Assembly: GCA_017642855.1 (NCBI GenBank)
Contig: JAEPOO010000001.1
Location: 124,001-188,000, forward strand
Origin: Pseudomonadales bacterium
GTDB taxonomy: Bacteria > Pseudomonadota > Gammaproteobacteria > Pseudomonadales > Azotimanducaceae
Direction of reading: 5' to 3'
DNA: 64,000 nt
Shown: positions 9,089 through 17,699 of the stretch, piece after piece
Position numbering within the stretch: the first letter of the stretch is position 1
Layout of the letters: each line of letters begins with the position of its first letter
Notes under the pieces: model-generated
What the model was told of the DNA's origin: nothing
The model's input: the letters and a program-made list of their open reading frames with translations, nothing else
The model's database searches: none
Program-made: the position numbers and the translations under genes

Positions 9089-10436
9089 TAACCACTGTGC
9101 CGGATAAGTTAAGGACAAATCCTTCTCTTGCCATCAGACTGGTCCGGAACCGGCCGGTAGAAAAGACGATGGTGTTGGGTGCCGTTGCGACAGGTAGCAT
9201 AAAGGCGCAGCTCGCACTCATCGCAGCTGGGACCATGAAAAGAAGTGGGTCCAGCTCCGCAGCGAGCGCTGCCGCCGCCAATATCGGCATCATCAAGGTC
9301 GTCGTTGCGGTGTTGCTGGTGATTTCAGTAAGGAATGTAATTGTCAGGCAGATGACTGCGATCATCAGCAGGAGCGGCCAGTTCGCCACACCCGCGAGCA
9401 GATCACCAAGGGCAGCACTGAGGCCTGATACGACAAACGCTTTGGCGATCGCAATACCGCCGCCAAAGAGTATCAGCATGCCCCAGGGAATTTTCGCTGC
9501 GGTTTCCCAGTCCAGGAGTCGACCGCCTTTACCATTCGGAACGAGAAACATCACGACCACTGCCAGCAGGGCGACGCTGGCATCGTTAGCGCCCGGTAGG
9601 TCTAACCAGGTTTTCCATCCGCCGAACGGCTGACTGCGTGTCACCCAGGCCAATGCGGTGATCGCAAAAACGATGAATACTCGTTTTTCTTCTAGCTGCC
9701 ATTTTCCGATCTGTGGCATATCAATCTGACCGCGATAGTTGAGTCTTCGAGTCAGCCACAAACCGATGACCGGTACGAACAGAATGACAACAGGCACGCC
9801 CCAGCTCATCCAGGTCAAGAACCCGATTTCAACGCCGGTGGTCTGTTCATAAATTTCTCGAAACACCAGGTTAGGTGGCGTGCCGATAGGTGTGCCGATT
9901 CCGCCAACGCTCGCCGCGTAGGCGATGCCCAACAAAAGAGGCGTCGCAAGGTGTTTGTCTTCGCTGCGTTCGATGATGGCGAGTGCAACCGGCAGCAGCA
10001 TCAATGTGGTTGCGGTATTTGAAATCCACATGCTCAGTACAGCCGATGCTGCCATAAAACCGAACACCAGGCGGCGGCTACTTTGGCCACCGAAGAGATT
10101 CACCATGGTGAGCGCGATGCGTCGGTGCGCACCACTCTTTTCCATCGCGGTGCTGAGGATAAAACCGCCCATCAGAAGCAGCACCAGCGGGGAGCCGTAG
10201 GATGCACCAACCTCAGAGGGCGTCAGAATGCCGAGCATCGGCAGGGCCGCAATTGGGATGAGCGAGGTCGCCGGGATTGGAATAGGTTCAAAGATCCACC
10301 AGACCGCGCAGATGGTGGTGATGGCTGCAGTCCAACAGGCAGAAGTCTCCCAGCCCACTGCGGCCAGGGTAAAAAAGATGATCGTTGCGAGAACAGGACC
10401 GAGAAACAGAGTCAGGATGTTCCTGTTTAAAGCCAC
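9054..10436 (-). CDS. DASS family sodium/dicarboxylate (anion) symporter
   Basis: A 460-residue protein with 11-12 membrane segments. Both signature motifs of the divalent anion:Na+ symporter family (SLC13, SdcS/CitT) are present: SNTATTLMLLP near residue 139 and SNTATTTLMMP near residue 375. These Ser-Asn-Thr motifs bind sodium and substrate in two inverted repeats. Likely substrates are C4-dicarboxylates, citrate or sulfate; the sequence does not decide between them. It overlaps the metallopeptidase gene by 35 bases at the convergent ends, and about 150 bases separate it from the divergent sbcB. Confidence 0.88.
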   Translation of the reverse strand: MALNRNILTLFLGPVLATIIFFTLAAVGWETSACWTAAITTICAVWWIFEPIPIPATSLIPIAALPMLGILTPSEVGASYGSPLVLLLMGGFILSTAMEKSGAHRRIALTMVNLFGGQSSRRLVFGFMAASAVLSMWISNTATTLMLLPVALAIIERSEDKHLATPLLLGIAYAASVGGIGTPIGTPPNLVFREIYEQTTGVEIGFLTWMSWGVPVVILFVPVIGLWLTRRLNYRGQIDMPQIGKWQLEEKRVFIVFAITALAWVTRSQPFGGWKTWLDLPGANDASVALLAVVVMFLVPNGKGGRLLDWETAAKIPWGMLILFGGGIAIAKAFVVSGLSAALGDLLAGVANWPLLLMIAVICLTITFLTEITSNTATTTLMMPILAAAALAAELDPLLFMVPAAMSASCAFMLPVATAPNTIVFSTGRFRTSLMAREGFVLNLSGTVVISLVCYSLLTL

Positions 10437-10583
10437 GAGTTGTCCTTGGGTGAATCAGGCAAAGATGCCGATTATGTGAAACGTGGCTCGCTTAGGCAAT
10501 CGATACGTCGCTTGGTATCTTCATTACCTTGCGCCAAAAAACAGTCTCGGACACACTAGTGCTTTTTCCGTTCGGATCTTCAT

Positions 10584-12005
10584 ATGCCTGAATCCCTGTA
10601 CTGGTATGACTTTGAAACCACCGGTACGGATCCCGTCATTGATCGTCCTCTGCAGTTTGCCGGTGTTCGCACTGACCCGGATCTCAAGGAGATCGCAGAC
10701 CCTCAGAACTTTTTCTGTCGACCCGGCCTGGATTGTGTGCCGAATCCGGAGGCAATGCTGGTGACTGGGATTCGCATGTCTGAAGTGTTGGCGACGGGTG
10801 CGATTGAGCGTCAATTTGCTGACCTCGTCCTGCGAGAGTTCAGTCAACCTCAGACCTGTGTCGTTGGTTTTAACAGCATCCGATTTGATGATGAATTTAC
10901 GCGGCAGATGCTCTATCGCAATTTCCATGATCCCTACGCCCGGGAATGGAAGTCGGGGAATTCGCGATGGGATGTGATTGATCTGTTTCGAGCTGCCCAC
11001 GCGCTCCGTCCGGATGGTTTTCACTGGCCATTGCGTGACGACGGAACCCCAAGTTTCAGGTTGGAAGATCTGGCCCGAGCAAATGGCCTTGATCACCTGG
11101 ATGCCCATGATGCACTCGCAGATGTTCGGGCAACGATTGAGGTCACGCGCAGATTACGTGAAGCGCAGCCCCGTCTTTATGACTTCATGTTCAATCTGAA
11201 AGACAAACGATTTGTCGTTCAGCAGCTTTATCCCTTGGGTAAGCAGCCGGTGGTGCATGTGTCTGCCATGTTTCCAGCGTCCCGTGGTTGCACAGGTCTT
11301 GTGTTGCCGCTTTGTCAACATCCAACCAATAACAATGGCATTGTGGTTGTTGACCTGGCGCAGCCTTTAGAGAAACTCCTGTCCGTTGGCCCTGACGAGC
11401 TCGCTCGACTGGTGTTTTCGCCCTCAGCCGAATTAGGGGAAGATGAAACCAGGTTGGCGCTGAAGACCATTCATATCAATCGCTCTCCTTTTGTTGCGCC
11501 GCTGAATACGCTTGATGAAAGCGCACAACAGAGATTGGGTATCGATATAGCGGAGGCTCAGAGTCGCGCAGCACAGCTCTCTCGTTCGTCTGGCCTCGTC
11601 GAGAAAATTCAGGATGCTTTTTCGGAAAACCGATTTGAGCTGAGTGACGATCCAGATTTTCAGCTCTACCAGGGTGGTTTCTTTTCCGAATCTGATCGAA
11701 GCGCCATGAATGAACTACAGTCAACGCCGCCTGGTCAGTTAGATGTCTACGCGAATCGGTTCCAAGATGATCGGCTGGAAGAGATGCTGTTTCGTTTTCG
11801 TGGCAGGAACCATTCGGATACCCTGAATCAAAGTGAACTGGATCGCTGGCGCACTTATCTGCAGGAAAGGATTGGTGAGCGCGTGCCGCAGCTTCGAGCT
11901 CGTGCCATTGAAATCATGCAAGAAGCTGATGACCCTTCAAAGGAGATCCTCGGTGATCTCTCGGCTTATTACGATCGCCTGGAAGAAGCGCTGATCAGAA
12001 ATTAA
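10584..12005 (+). CDS. sbcB: exodeoxyribonuclease I
   Basis: A 473-residue 3'-5' single-strand DNA exonuclease. The DEDD signature begins WYDFETTGTDP with Asp9 and Glu11, continues with VGFNSIRFDDEFTRQ, and ends with HDALADVRAT, the DEDDh third and fourth acidic residues and catalytic His. The C-terminal part covers the SH3-like and helical domains of ExoI, close to the usual ~475 residues. The enzyme acts in recombination and mismatch repair, usually with SSB. The gene overlaps the convergent LysR regulator by 11 bases at its 3' end. Confidence 0.96.
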   Translation: MPESLYWYDFETTGTDPVIDRPLQFAGVRTDPDLKEIADPQNFFCRPGLDCVPNPEAMLVTGIRMSEVLATGAIERQFADLVLREFSQPQTCVVGFNSIRFDDEFTRQMLYRNFHDPYAREWKSGNSRWDVIDLFRAAHALRPDGFHWPLRDDGTPSFRLEDLARANGLDHLDAHDALADVRATIEVTRRLREAQPRLYDFMFNLKDKRFVVQQLYPLGKQPVVHVSAMFPASRGCTGLVLPLCQHPTNNNGIVVVDLAQPLEKLLSVGPDELARLVFSPSAELGEDETRLALKTIHINRSPFVAPLNTLDESAQQRLGIDIAEAQSRAAQLSRSSGLVEKIQDAFSENRFELSDDPDFQLYQGGFFSESDRSAMNELQSTPPGQLDVYANRFQDDRLEEMLFRFRGRNHSDTLNQSELDRWRTYLQERIGERVPQLRARAIEIMQEADDPSKEILGDLSAYYDRLEEALIRN

Positions 12006-12867
12006 ACGACTCGCAAATTCTGATGAATTGGTGTGCACCTGCAGAGAGTTGTTTGTCTCTGCGGTAATAGAGTCCGTAGGTCAGTGGCACAGTTGAGAAT
12101 GGGAAGTGGTCAACGATCATCAGCTCAGGATGCTGCGCCAGGATTCGCTCATCGAGATAAGTCATACCTAGTCCGTTATTCACCAGGGATAGACGCAAAT
12201 GCAGATCTGTGATTTCCCAAATGGTGCCAAAGTTGTCTCGCAGCTTATCTAAAGTTGGTCTCAGGTCTGGATCGTCCAGGTGGGATACGATCAGCGGGTA
12301 GTCGTGAAGGAGATCTTCTGCAGAGATGCCCGGTTTCATTCGAGTCTTGTGTAGTACCAGATGCCTTGTTTCCTCAAAGAGGGGGATCGTCCTGAAGCGA
12401 TCAGGCATTGTCTGCTGAAAAGGGCCGATTCCCAATTCCCAAAGCTCTGAGCTGACAGCAGTAATAATCTGTCGGCTGGGTAATACAGAAATTTTTATTC
12501 GAGTCAGCGGATGTTGTTGCAGGAATTCATCGACCAGGCTCGCTCCGAACTGCTGATTAATCGTGCTGTTCATTGCCAGGTGCAGCGTCGACAAGATGCC
12601 GTTTTTGATGTTGCTCAGATCAGCCAGCACCGTTTCTTCCTCGGACAACACTGTCTGTGCGTAGTGCAGCAGTCGCATACCAGCTTCCGTGAGCTTTAGC
12701 GGCTTTCGGTGAAACAGGAGCGTGTCCAGCTTGTGTTCCAGATTCGCGATGGTCTGGCTCACAGCAGATTGTGTAACAAACAGTTTTTCTGCGGCGCGAT
12801 TAAAACCGTTTTCTTCGTAAACGGTTTTAAAGACGCGAATCTCGTGTGTCTCGAGATGAACCGGCAT
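11995..12867 (-). CDS. LysR family transcriptional regulator
   Basis: A 290-residue regulator. The ATG at 12867 gives MPVHLETHEIRVFKTVYEENG, the proper start of the winged helix-turn-helix (AAEKLFVTQSAVSQTIANLEH, about 22-42); a frame extension upstream lacks family similarity. The C-terminal effector-binding domain begins near residue 95. It is divergently transcribed from the citrate synthase homologue across a 152-base interval, so it probably controls that gene. The effector is unknown. Confidence 0.88.
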   Translation of the reverse strand: MPVHLETHEIRVFKTVYEENGFNRAAEKLFVTQSAVSQTIANLEHKLDTLLFHRKPLKLTEAGMRLLHYAQTVLSEEETVLADLSNIKNGILSTLHLAMNSTINQQFGASLVDEFLQQHPLTRIKISVLPSRQIITAVSSELWELGIGPFQQTMPDRFRTIPLFEETRHLVLHKTRMKPGISAEDLLHDYPLIVSHLDDPDLRPTLDKLRDNFGTIWEITDLHLRLSLVNNGLGMTYLDERILAQHPELMIVDHFPFSTVPLTYGLYYRRDKQLSAGAHQFIRICESFNF

Positions 12868-13019
12868 ACCCAATTCCACCTGTTTTGAATGATGGTAAGT
12901 GTACCTGATGGATGCATAAGTGTGCGCAATCCTGGCTAATCCGCGAATTAGTAGAGGTAAGTATCGGAATGAATCTCTCTCAGGAAACAATGTGGCTAGT
13001 TTCTTAACAGGAGTAAGTG

Positions 13020-14120
13020 ATGAGTTTTGTTCCCGGTCTAGAGGGTGTTGTGGTTGGTGAAACAGCCATTAGTCACGTGGAGGGTGACATTGGCAGGTTG
13101 TCCTATCGAGGCGTTGTTATAGAGGATATTGTCCAAATGACGTACCTAGATGTTGTTCATCTCGTGTTGTTTGGAGAGCTGCCGGACGTCAATCAGAGTC
13201 AAAGCCTCTCGAGGTTTATGGCTGAGCATGGACGCCTGGCGGAGCATGAACGAGTGCTTGTGCAGTCTTTGCGTGACGATTTGCACCCGATGCAGATGCT
13301 GCAATCCATGATTCCGGCGCTCTCCCCAATAGACGCAGCCGGTGAATACTCTGAAGACGCGTCGCAGGGGCTGGGTATCATTGCACGCTATCCTTCGCTG
13401 CTGGCTGTGATCGCTGAACGATGTGGCTATAGCGCGGATCCTGATCTCTACGACCCAGACATGGATTATCTGGATCGCTTTTTGATGATGATGAATGGCG
13501 TGCCCCCTACCGAGAGAGAGTCAGAAATATGTAGAGTTGTTCAGTTGCTTCAGCTTGAGCACAGTTTTAACGCGGGGACTTTCTCCACCCGTGTGATTGC
13601 ATCGACTTTGGCCTCGGTGTCCGCCGTATTAGCGGGCGGTGTCGCGGCGTTGTCTGGGGTGTTGCACGGCGGCGCGGATGAAGCGGCGCTGAGGTCAGCC
13701 CGGGAAATGGGTGACCCCAAAAATGCGATGGCCTATGTGGATTCAGTCCTTGCCGCGAAAGGAAGAATCATGGGTATGGGGCACAGGGAGTACCGTGTCG
13801 TGGACCCCAGATCGAACATTCTCAAACCGCTCGCGATAGAGCTGTGCACAGGCACGGCGTATGAGAAAGACCTGAAGTTGTTGTTGGCTTTGGAAACCGC
13901 TTTTAACGAACGCATGGCAGAGAAAGGTAAACAGGTCTGGGCAAACCTTGAGTTTTACAAGGGTGTGGTCTACCAGGCGCTTGGCGTTGACGTTCCGTTC
14001 TTCACCGCAACCTTCGCCATGTCCAGATCCGTCGGCTGGTTAGCGCACTTTCTCGAGAGTCGTGAAAATAACCGAATCGTTCGACCGGCCGCTGAATATG
14101 TGGGGCGACTGCCTGCGTAA
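13020..14120 (+). CDS. citrate synthase family protein (citrate/2-methylcitrate synthase-like)
   Basis: A 366-residue type II short-form citrate synthase homologue. The two catalytic histidines are visible in VLHGGADEAAL (His216) and GMGHREYRVVDPRS (His255). At the position where the family has catalytic Asp (NVDFYSG in close homologues) this protein has NLEFYKG, with Glu311. C-terminal residues FAMSRSVGWLAHFLESREN and RPAAEYVG are conserved. The start is ATG 13020, 6 bases after AGGAG; GTG at 13017 is also in frame. It would condense oxaloacetate with an acyl-CoA. The adjacent LysR gene suggests dedicated control, so it may not be the housekeeping enzyme. Confidence 0.8.
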   Translation: MSFVPGLEGVVVGETAISHVEGDIGRLSYRGVVIEDIVQMTYLDVVHLVLFGELPDVNQSQSLSRFMAEHGRLAEHERVLVQSLRDDLHPMQMLQSMIPALSPIDAAGEYSEDASQGLGIIARYPSLLAVIAERCGYSADPDLYDPDMDYLDRFLMMMNGVPPTERESEICRVVQLLQLEHSFNAGTFSTRVIASTLASVSAVLAGGVAALSGVLHGGADEAALRSAREMGDPKNAMAYVDSVLAAKGRIMGMGHREYRVVDPRSNILKPLAIELCTGTAYEKDLKLLLALETAFNERMAEKGKQVWANLEFYKGVVYQALGVDVPFFTATFAMSRSVGWLAHFLESRENNRIVRPAAEYVGRLPA

Positions 14121-14122
14121 CC

Positions 14123-15394
14123 CTAATCGAGCAGCGTGCGGGTCCGGTAGAAGCGGGTCAGTACTTTGCTCAATGCGTGTGCATCTTTGCTGCCGGCGAG
14201 CTCTCGAATCGAGTGCATGGCAAAGGTGGGCACACCAACATCAAGGGTACGAATGCCGAGCTCCGTTGCCGTAATAGGGCCAATGGTGCTGCCACAGGCC
14301 ATGTCCGCACGGTTCACGAATTCCTGGCAGGCAACTTCTTCATCGCGGCACAGCGCTTTAAAGAAGCCGGCGGTCTCGCTATTGGTGGCGTAGCGTTGGT
14401 TAGCGTTGTACTTGATTGCTGGACCTTGGTTCAGGATCGGGCCGTGATTGGCTTCATGTTTACTGGGGTAATTTGGATGAACCCCATGTGCGTTGTCCGT
14501 CGATACCAGTAATGATCTGGAGAACGCTCTGAGTCTCTGTTCCTGATCTGGAGTCATCCGCATCAGAACATCCTTCAAAAAGGTGCCTTCTGCGCCCGCT
14601 GCAGAGGCACTACCGACTTCTTCATGATCGTTGCACACCAGTACGCTCGTTAGCGTTTCATCGGCAGCGGTTAATGCCATCAGGCCTGTGAAACAGCTCA
14701 GTAGATTGTCGAGGCGGGCACTGGCCAGAAAATCCTCGTTCACGCCGACAAACTGGGCGGGATTACTGTCGTAGAAGAACAGATCGGTTGCGAGTAGTTC
14801 ATCACCTTCCAGTTCCGCTACCAACAGGTCTTCGAGAGTCCGGGCTTCTTCCTGTTGGAGAAGTACCGGCGAGATATCGGTTTCAGCGTTAATGCGTCGA
14901 CTGTTGTTGGCATCTCGATCCAGGTGGATCGCCAGGCTGGGAATGATTGCAATGGGTTTCTGCAGGTTGATCAGTCGATTAATGACCTCCCCTGAGCTGT
15001 TTCTGGTCGTGATTCTGCCAGCAAGGCTCAGGTCCCGATCAAACCAGGGATTGAGCAATACGCCGCCGTAGACCTCAACACCCAGCTGATGATAGCCATT
15101 GCTGTTTTTTTCAGGGACAGGTTTGACCTTGAGGCATGGGCTGTCAGTGTGCGCGCCCACGAGTCTGAGGCCAGTCTGTTCAATCGAGTCTGTGCCAAGC
15201 ACAAAAGCGATTATGGAGGACTCGTTCCTGGTGACGAAGTATTTGCCCGGATTGAGTTGCCACGGGTCACTTTCATTCAGTTGTACAAAGCCCCGCGTCG
15301 CCAGTATGGCTGACATGCTGGAGGTCGCGTGGAATGGCGTCGGGGAGTTAATCAGGAAGTTCCTGAGTTGTTCGTTAAAGCTTGATAGTTCCAT
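14123..15394 (-). CDS. apeB: M18 family aminopeptidase (ApeB-type)
   Basis: A 423-residue zinc aminopeptidase of family M18. The metal-binding and catalytic motifs GAHTDSP (about 99-105) and NDHEEVGSASAAGAEG (about 252-267) are present, along with HGVHPNYPSKHEANHGP near 316-332. The C-terminal segment AMHSIRELAGSKDA carries the last metal-ligand histidine. These cytosolic dodecameric enzymes release N-terminal residues, often acidic or hydrophobic. The gene is convergent with the citrate synthase homologue, two bases apart, and divergent from the riboswitch-controlled gene; its 5' end overlaps the likely upstream promoter area of that gene. Confidence 0.93.
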   Translation of the reverse strand: MELSSFNEQLRNFLINSPTPFHATSSMSAILATRGFVQLNESDPWQLNPGKYFVTRNESSIIAFVLGTDSIEQTGLRLVGAHTDSPCLKVKPVPEKNSNGYHQLGVEVYGGVLLNPWFDRDLSLAGRITTRNSSGEVINRLINLQKPIAIIPSLAIHLDRDANNSRRINAETDISPVLLQQEEARTLEDLLVAELEGDELLATDLFFYDSNPAQFVGVNEDFLASARLDNLLSCFTGLMALTAADETLTSVLVCNDHEEVGSASAAGAEGTFLKDVLMRMTPDQEQRLRAFSRSLLVSTDNAHGVHPNYPSKHEANHGPILNQGPAIKYNANQRYATNSETAGFFKALCRDEEVACQEFVNRADMACGSTIGPITATELGIRTLDVGVPTFAMHSIRELAGSKDAHALSKVLTRFYRTRTLLD

Positions 15395-15416
15395 GGCGCG
15401 TTATTGTACCCCTTCG

Positions 15417-15446
15417 TTGCGCTGATTTGGCCAGCTGGAGTACAAT
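15417..15446 (+). promoter_or_regulatory. candidate promoter of the SAM-II leader
   Basis: TTGCGC at 15417-15422 and TACAAT at 15441-15446 with an 18-base spacer. The -35 is poor but the -10 is good. Initiation about seven bases later would begin the transcript at the first base of the aptamer stem, near 15453. Confidence 0.5.
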
Positions 15447-15452
15447 TCCGGT

Positions 15453-15507
15453 TCGCGCCGATTTGATGTCAGCTTGCGGGCGCGTTAGAAATGCCGCTAA
15501 AGAGGGA
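15453..15507 (+). promoter_or_regulatory. SAM-II riboswitch aptamer
   Basis: The segment reproduces the SAM-II consensus. P1 is CGCGCC at 15454-15459 paired with GGCGCG at 15479-15484. The loop begins GATTT (15460-15464) and contains TTGC (15474-15477). The 3' part reads TTAGAAATG at 15485-15493, then GCTAAAGAGGG at 15496-15506, the strand that forms the pseudoknot in known SAM-II structures. SAM-II senses S-adenosylmethionine and lowers expression of methionine biosynthesis genes in proteobacteria. Here it precedes a Cys/Met-metabolism PLP enzyme, the expected context. Covariance-model scoring is not possible here, but conserved-position agreement is extensive. Confidence 0.88.
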
Positions 15508-15510
15508 TGG

Positions 15511-15541
15511 CCTACTGTAGCGGTGCTCAGTGGGTTTTTTT
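15511..15541 (+). terminator. riboswitch-associated intrinsic terminator
   Basis: CCTACTG at 15511-15517, a ten-base loop, CAGTGGG at 15528-15534, then seven T. The loop sequence TAGCGG (15518-15523) is complementary to CCGCTA at 15494-15499 inside the aptamer, so pairing of those two strands would compete with the terminator. SAM binding would hold the aptamer strand and allow termination. Confidence 0.75.
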
Positions 15542-15558
15542 GTTTTGGAGCACGATCA

Positions 15559-16797
15559 ATGGCAACCAAATCCAGAGGATTTACCTCAACGATCGTTCAC
15601 ACGGATCGTCGAGATCCTATTGAACACGGTTCAATTCACAAGCCTGTCCATACGGCGGTTACGTACTCATACGATGATGCTCGTGACCTGGCGGCGGTGT
15701 TTCAGGGCGAAAAGGGCGGTTATACCTATGGCAGGCAGGTGAATCCAACCGTCACAGCCCTGCAGGACAAGATATCGATGATGGAGAACAGCCTGTCGAC
15801 GGCTGCTTTCGGTACCGGCATGGCGGCGATTGGTACGACGCTGTTTGCATTGCTTCGTGCCGGTGATCATTTCATTTCTTCGTCCTTCCTGTTTGGTAAC
15901 ACCAACAGTCTGTTTAACTCTTTTGCGGCTCATGGCATTGAAGTCACCTTTGTTGACGCAACCAGTCGCGAAGAGGTTGAGAAGGCGGTTCAGCCGAATA
16001 CAAAGCTCGTGTTTGTAGAAACCATTGCGAATCCTCGTACTCAGGTGTCGGACCTGGAAGGTATTGGCGAAGTCTGTCGCGAACACGGTCTGATCTATTT
16101 TGTCGATAACACCATGACAACGCCTTACCTGTTTCAGCCGAGAGAGGTTGGTGCCAGCCTGATTATCAACTCGCTGACCAAATACATCGGTGGCCATGCG
16201 AATGCGCTGGGTGGATCAGTGACGGAAACCGGTAACTATGACTGGAGCGACTTTCCGAACATCTACGACAACTATAAGAAAGGTGATCCCTCGGGTTGGG
16301 CGATTCAGCAGATTAAAAAGAAAGGGCTGCGAGACTTCGGTGCGTCGCTGGGGCCAGAGGCTGCGCACCATATCTCGGTAGGGTCTGATACGCTGGCCCT
16401 GCGCATGGAGCGCATCTGTTCGAATGCTCAGACGCTATGTGAGTACTTGTCGAATCACTCTAAGGTAAAGAAGGTTTACTACCCAGGTGTTGCTGATCAC
16501 CCAGAGCACGAGCGATCGAGCACGCTGTTCCGGCATCACGGTGGCATCTTCAGTATTGAGTTGGTGGATGATGTCGATTGTTTCGACTTTATCAACAAAC
16601 TCGATCTCGTGATTTGCAGCAGTAACCTCGGTGATACGCGTTCACTGGCGATTCCCGTGGCGCATTCTATCTATTTTGAGATGGGGCCGGAGCGCCGCGC
16701 ATCCATGGGTATCGATGACTCTCTGGTACGTTTCTCAATGGGTATCGAAGAGCCCGATGATCTGGTTACGGACTTTGAACAGGCACTTGGAATCTGA
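15559..16797 (+). CDS. Cys/Met metabolism PLP-dependent enzyme (cystathionine gamma-synthase / sulfhydrylase family)
   Basis: A 412-residue PLP enzyme of the trans-sulfuration family. The YGRQVNPT motif (57-64) binds the cofactor phosphate of the neighbouring subunit, Asp183 (FVDNTMTTPY) contacts the pyridine nitrogen, and SLTKYIGGH (205-213) contains the Schiff-base Lys208. The start is ATG 15559 with GGAG eight bases upstream; longer reading of the frame would translate through the SAM-II riboswitch and is rejected. SAM-II control supports a role in making methionine or homocysteine, for example from acylated homoserine, but reaction type cannot be fixed from sequence alone. Its TGA overlaps the purC start. 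Confidence 0.85.
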   Translation: MATKSRGFTSTIVHTDRRDPIEHGSIHKPVHTAVTYSYDDARDLAAVFQGEKGGYTYGRQVNPTVTALQDKISMMENSLSTAAFGTGMAAIGTTLFALLRAGDHFISSSFLFGNTNSLFNSFAAHGIEVTFVDATSREEVEKAVQPNTKLVFVETIANPRTQVSDLEGIGEVCREHGLIYFVDNTMTTPYLFQPREVGASLIINSLTKYIGGHANALGGSVTETGNYDWSDFPNIYDNYKKGDPSGWAIQQIKKKGLRDFGASLGPEAAHHISVGSDTLALRMERICSNAQTLCEYLSNHSKVKKVYYPGVADHPEHERSSTLFRHHGGIFSIELVDDVDCFDFINKLDLVICSSNLGDTRSLAIPVAHSIYFEMGPERRASMGIDDSLVRFSMGIEEPDDLVTDFEQALGI

Positions 16798-17699
16798 TGG
16801 ACGCGCTGCTCACGACAGATCTGCCGTTACCCAACCGTCGTGTCGGCAAGGTGAGGGACGTTTATGATGTTGAGCTGCCCGATGGTGGTGATGGCGTCCT
16901 GATCGTCGCGTCAGATCGTGTCAGCGTGTTTGATGTCGTTCTGGCCAACGGCATACCCGGGAAAGGCAAGCTGCTGACCAGATTGTCTCGTTTCTGGTTT
17001 GAGTTCCTCACGGATGAATTTGACCATCATCTGGTATCGACGAACCCACGTGATATTCCGGGTCTCAGTGATGCAGACTATGTTGCGCTTGAAGGGCGGA
17101 TCATGATCTGTCGCAAGACTCGTGTAGTGCCCATTGAATGTATTGTCCGTGGATACCTGACGGGCAGTGGCTACAAAGAGTATCTGGCTGAGGGCAGTGT
17201 CTGCGGTATTTCATTGCCTGGCGGTATGGTGAACAGTGACAAAATCGAGTCGCCGATCTTTACGCCGTCCACCAAGGCCGAGGAAGGCCATGACGAAAAC
17301 ATCAGTTTCGATGAAGCCTGTGAACAGGTGGGTGTTGAGACCATGACCGCGATTCGTCAGACCGCGATGAATGTTTACCTGCGTGGTCGAGACTATGCGC
17401 TAGAACGCGGCATCATTATTGCTGATACGAAATTTGAGTTTGGCTGGACGGCGGACAACCAATTGCTTCTGATTGATGAAGTGCTGACGCCGGACAGCAG
17501 CCGTTTCTGGCCCGCGGACGAATGGCAGCCTGGTCAGGAACAAAACAGTTTTGATAAACAGTATGTCCGCAACTACACCGAAGAGTTGGTGAGTCAGGGG
17601 CGCTGGGATAAAACTGAGCCCGGTCCCGAGCTTCCAGATGAAATTATCGAGAACACCCTGGCCCGCTACGAAGAAGCGATCAATCGATTAGCTTCCTAA
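16797..17699 (+). CDS. purC: phosphoribosylaminoimidazole-succinocarboxamide synthase
   Basis: A 300-residue SAICAR synthetase of the longer, yeast-like type. The N-terminal GKVRDVYDV and VASDRVSVFDVVL segments, PIECIVRGYLTGSGYKEY near residues 108-125, and TKFEFGW with LIDEVLTPDSSRFWP near 202-230 are family signatures. It ligates aspartate to CAIR with ATP in de novo purine synthesis. The ATG shares its A with the stop of the preceding PLP enzyme (TGATG), so translation is probably coupled and expression would fall under the same SAM-II leader, an unusual pairing of methionine and purine genes. Confidence 0.96.
   Translation: MDALLTTDLPLPNRRVGKVRDVYDVELPDGGDGVLIVASDRVSVFDVVLANGIPGKGKLLTRLSRFWFEFLTDEFDHHLVSTNPRDIPGLSDADYVALEGRIMICRKTRVVPIECIVRGYLTGSGYKEYLAEGSVCGISLPGGMVNSDKIESPIFTPSTKAEEGHDENISFDEACEQVGVETMTAIRQTAMNVYLRGRDYALERGIIIADTKFEFGWTADNQLLLIDEVLTPDSSRFWPADEWQPGQEQNSFDKQYVRNYTEELVSQGRWDKTEPGPELPDEIIENTLARYEEAINRLAS

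Noticed and set aside
15382..15558. N-terminal extension of the PLP enzyme
   Set aside because: The extension would be translated from the SAM-II aptamer and terminator; ATG 15559 has its own ribosome binding site and gives the family N-terminus.
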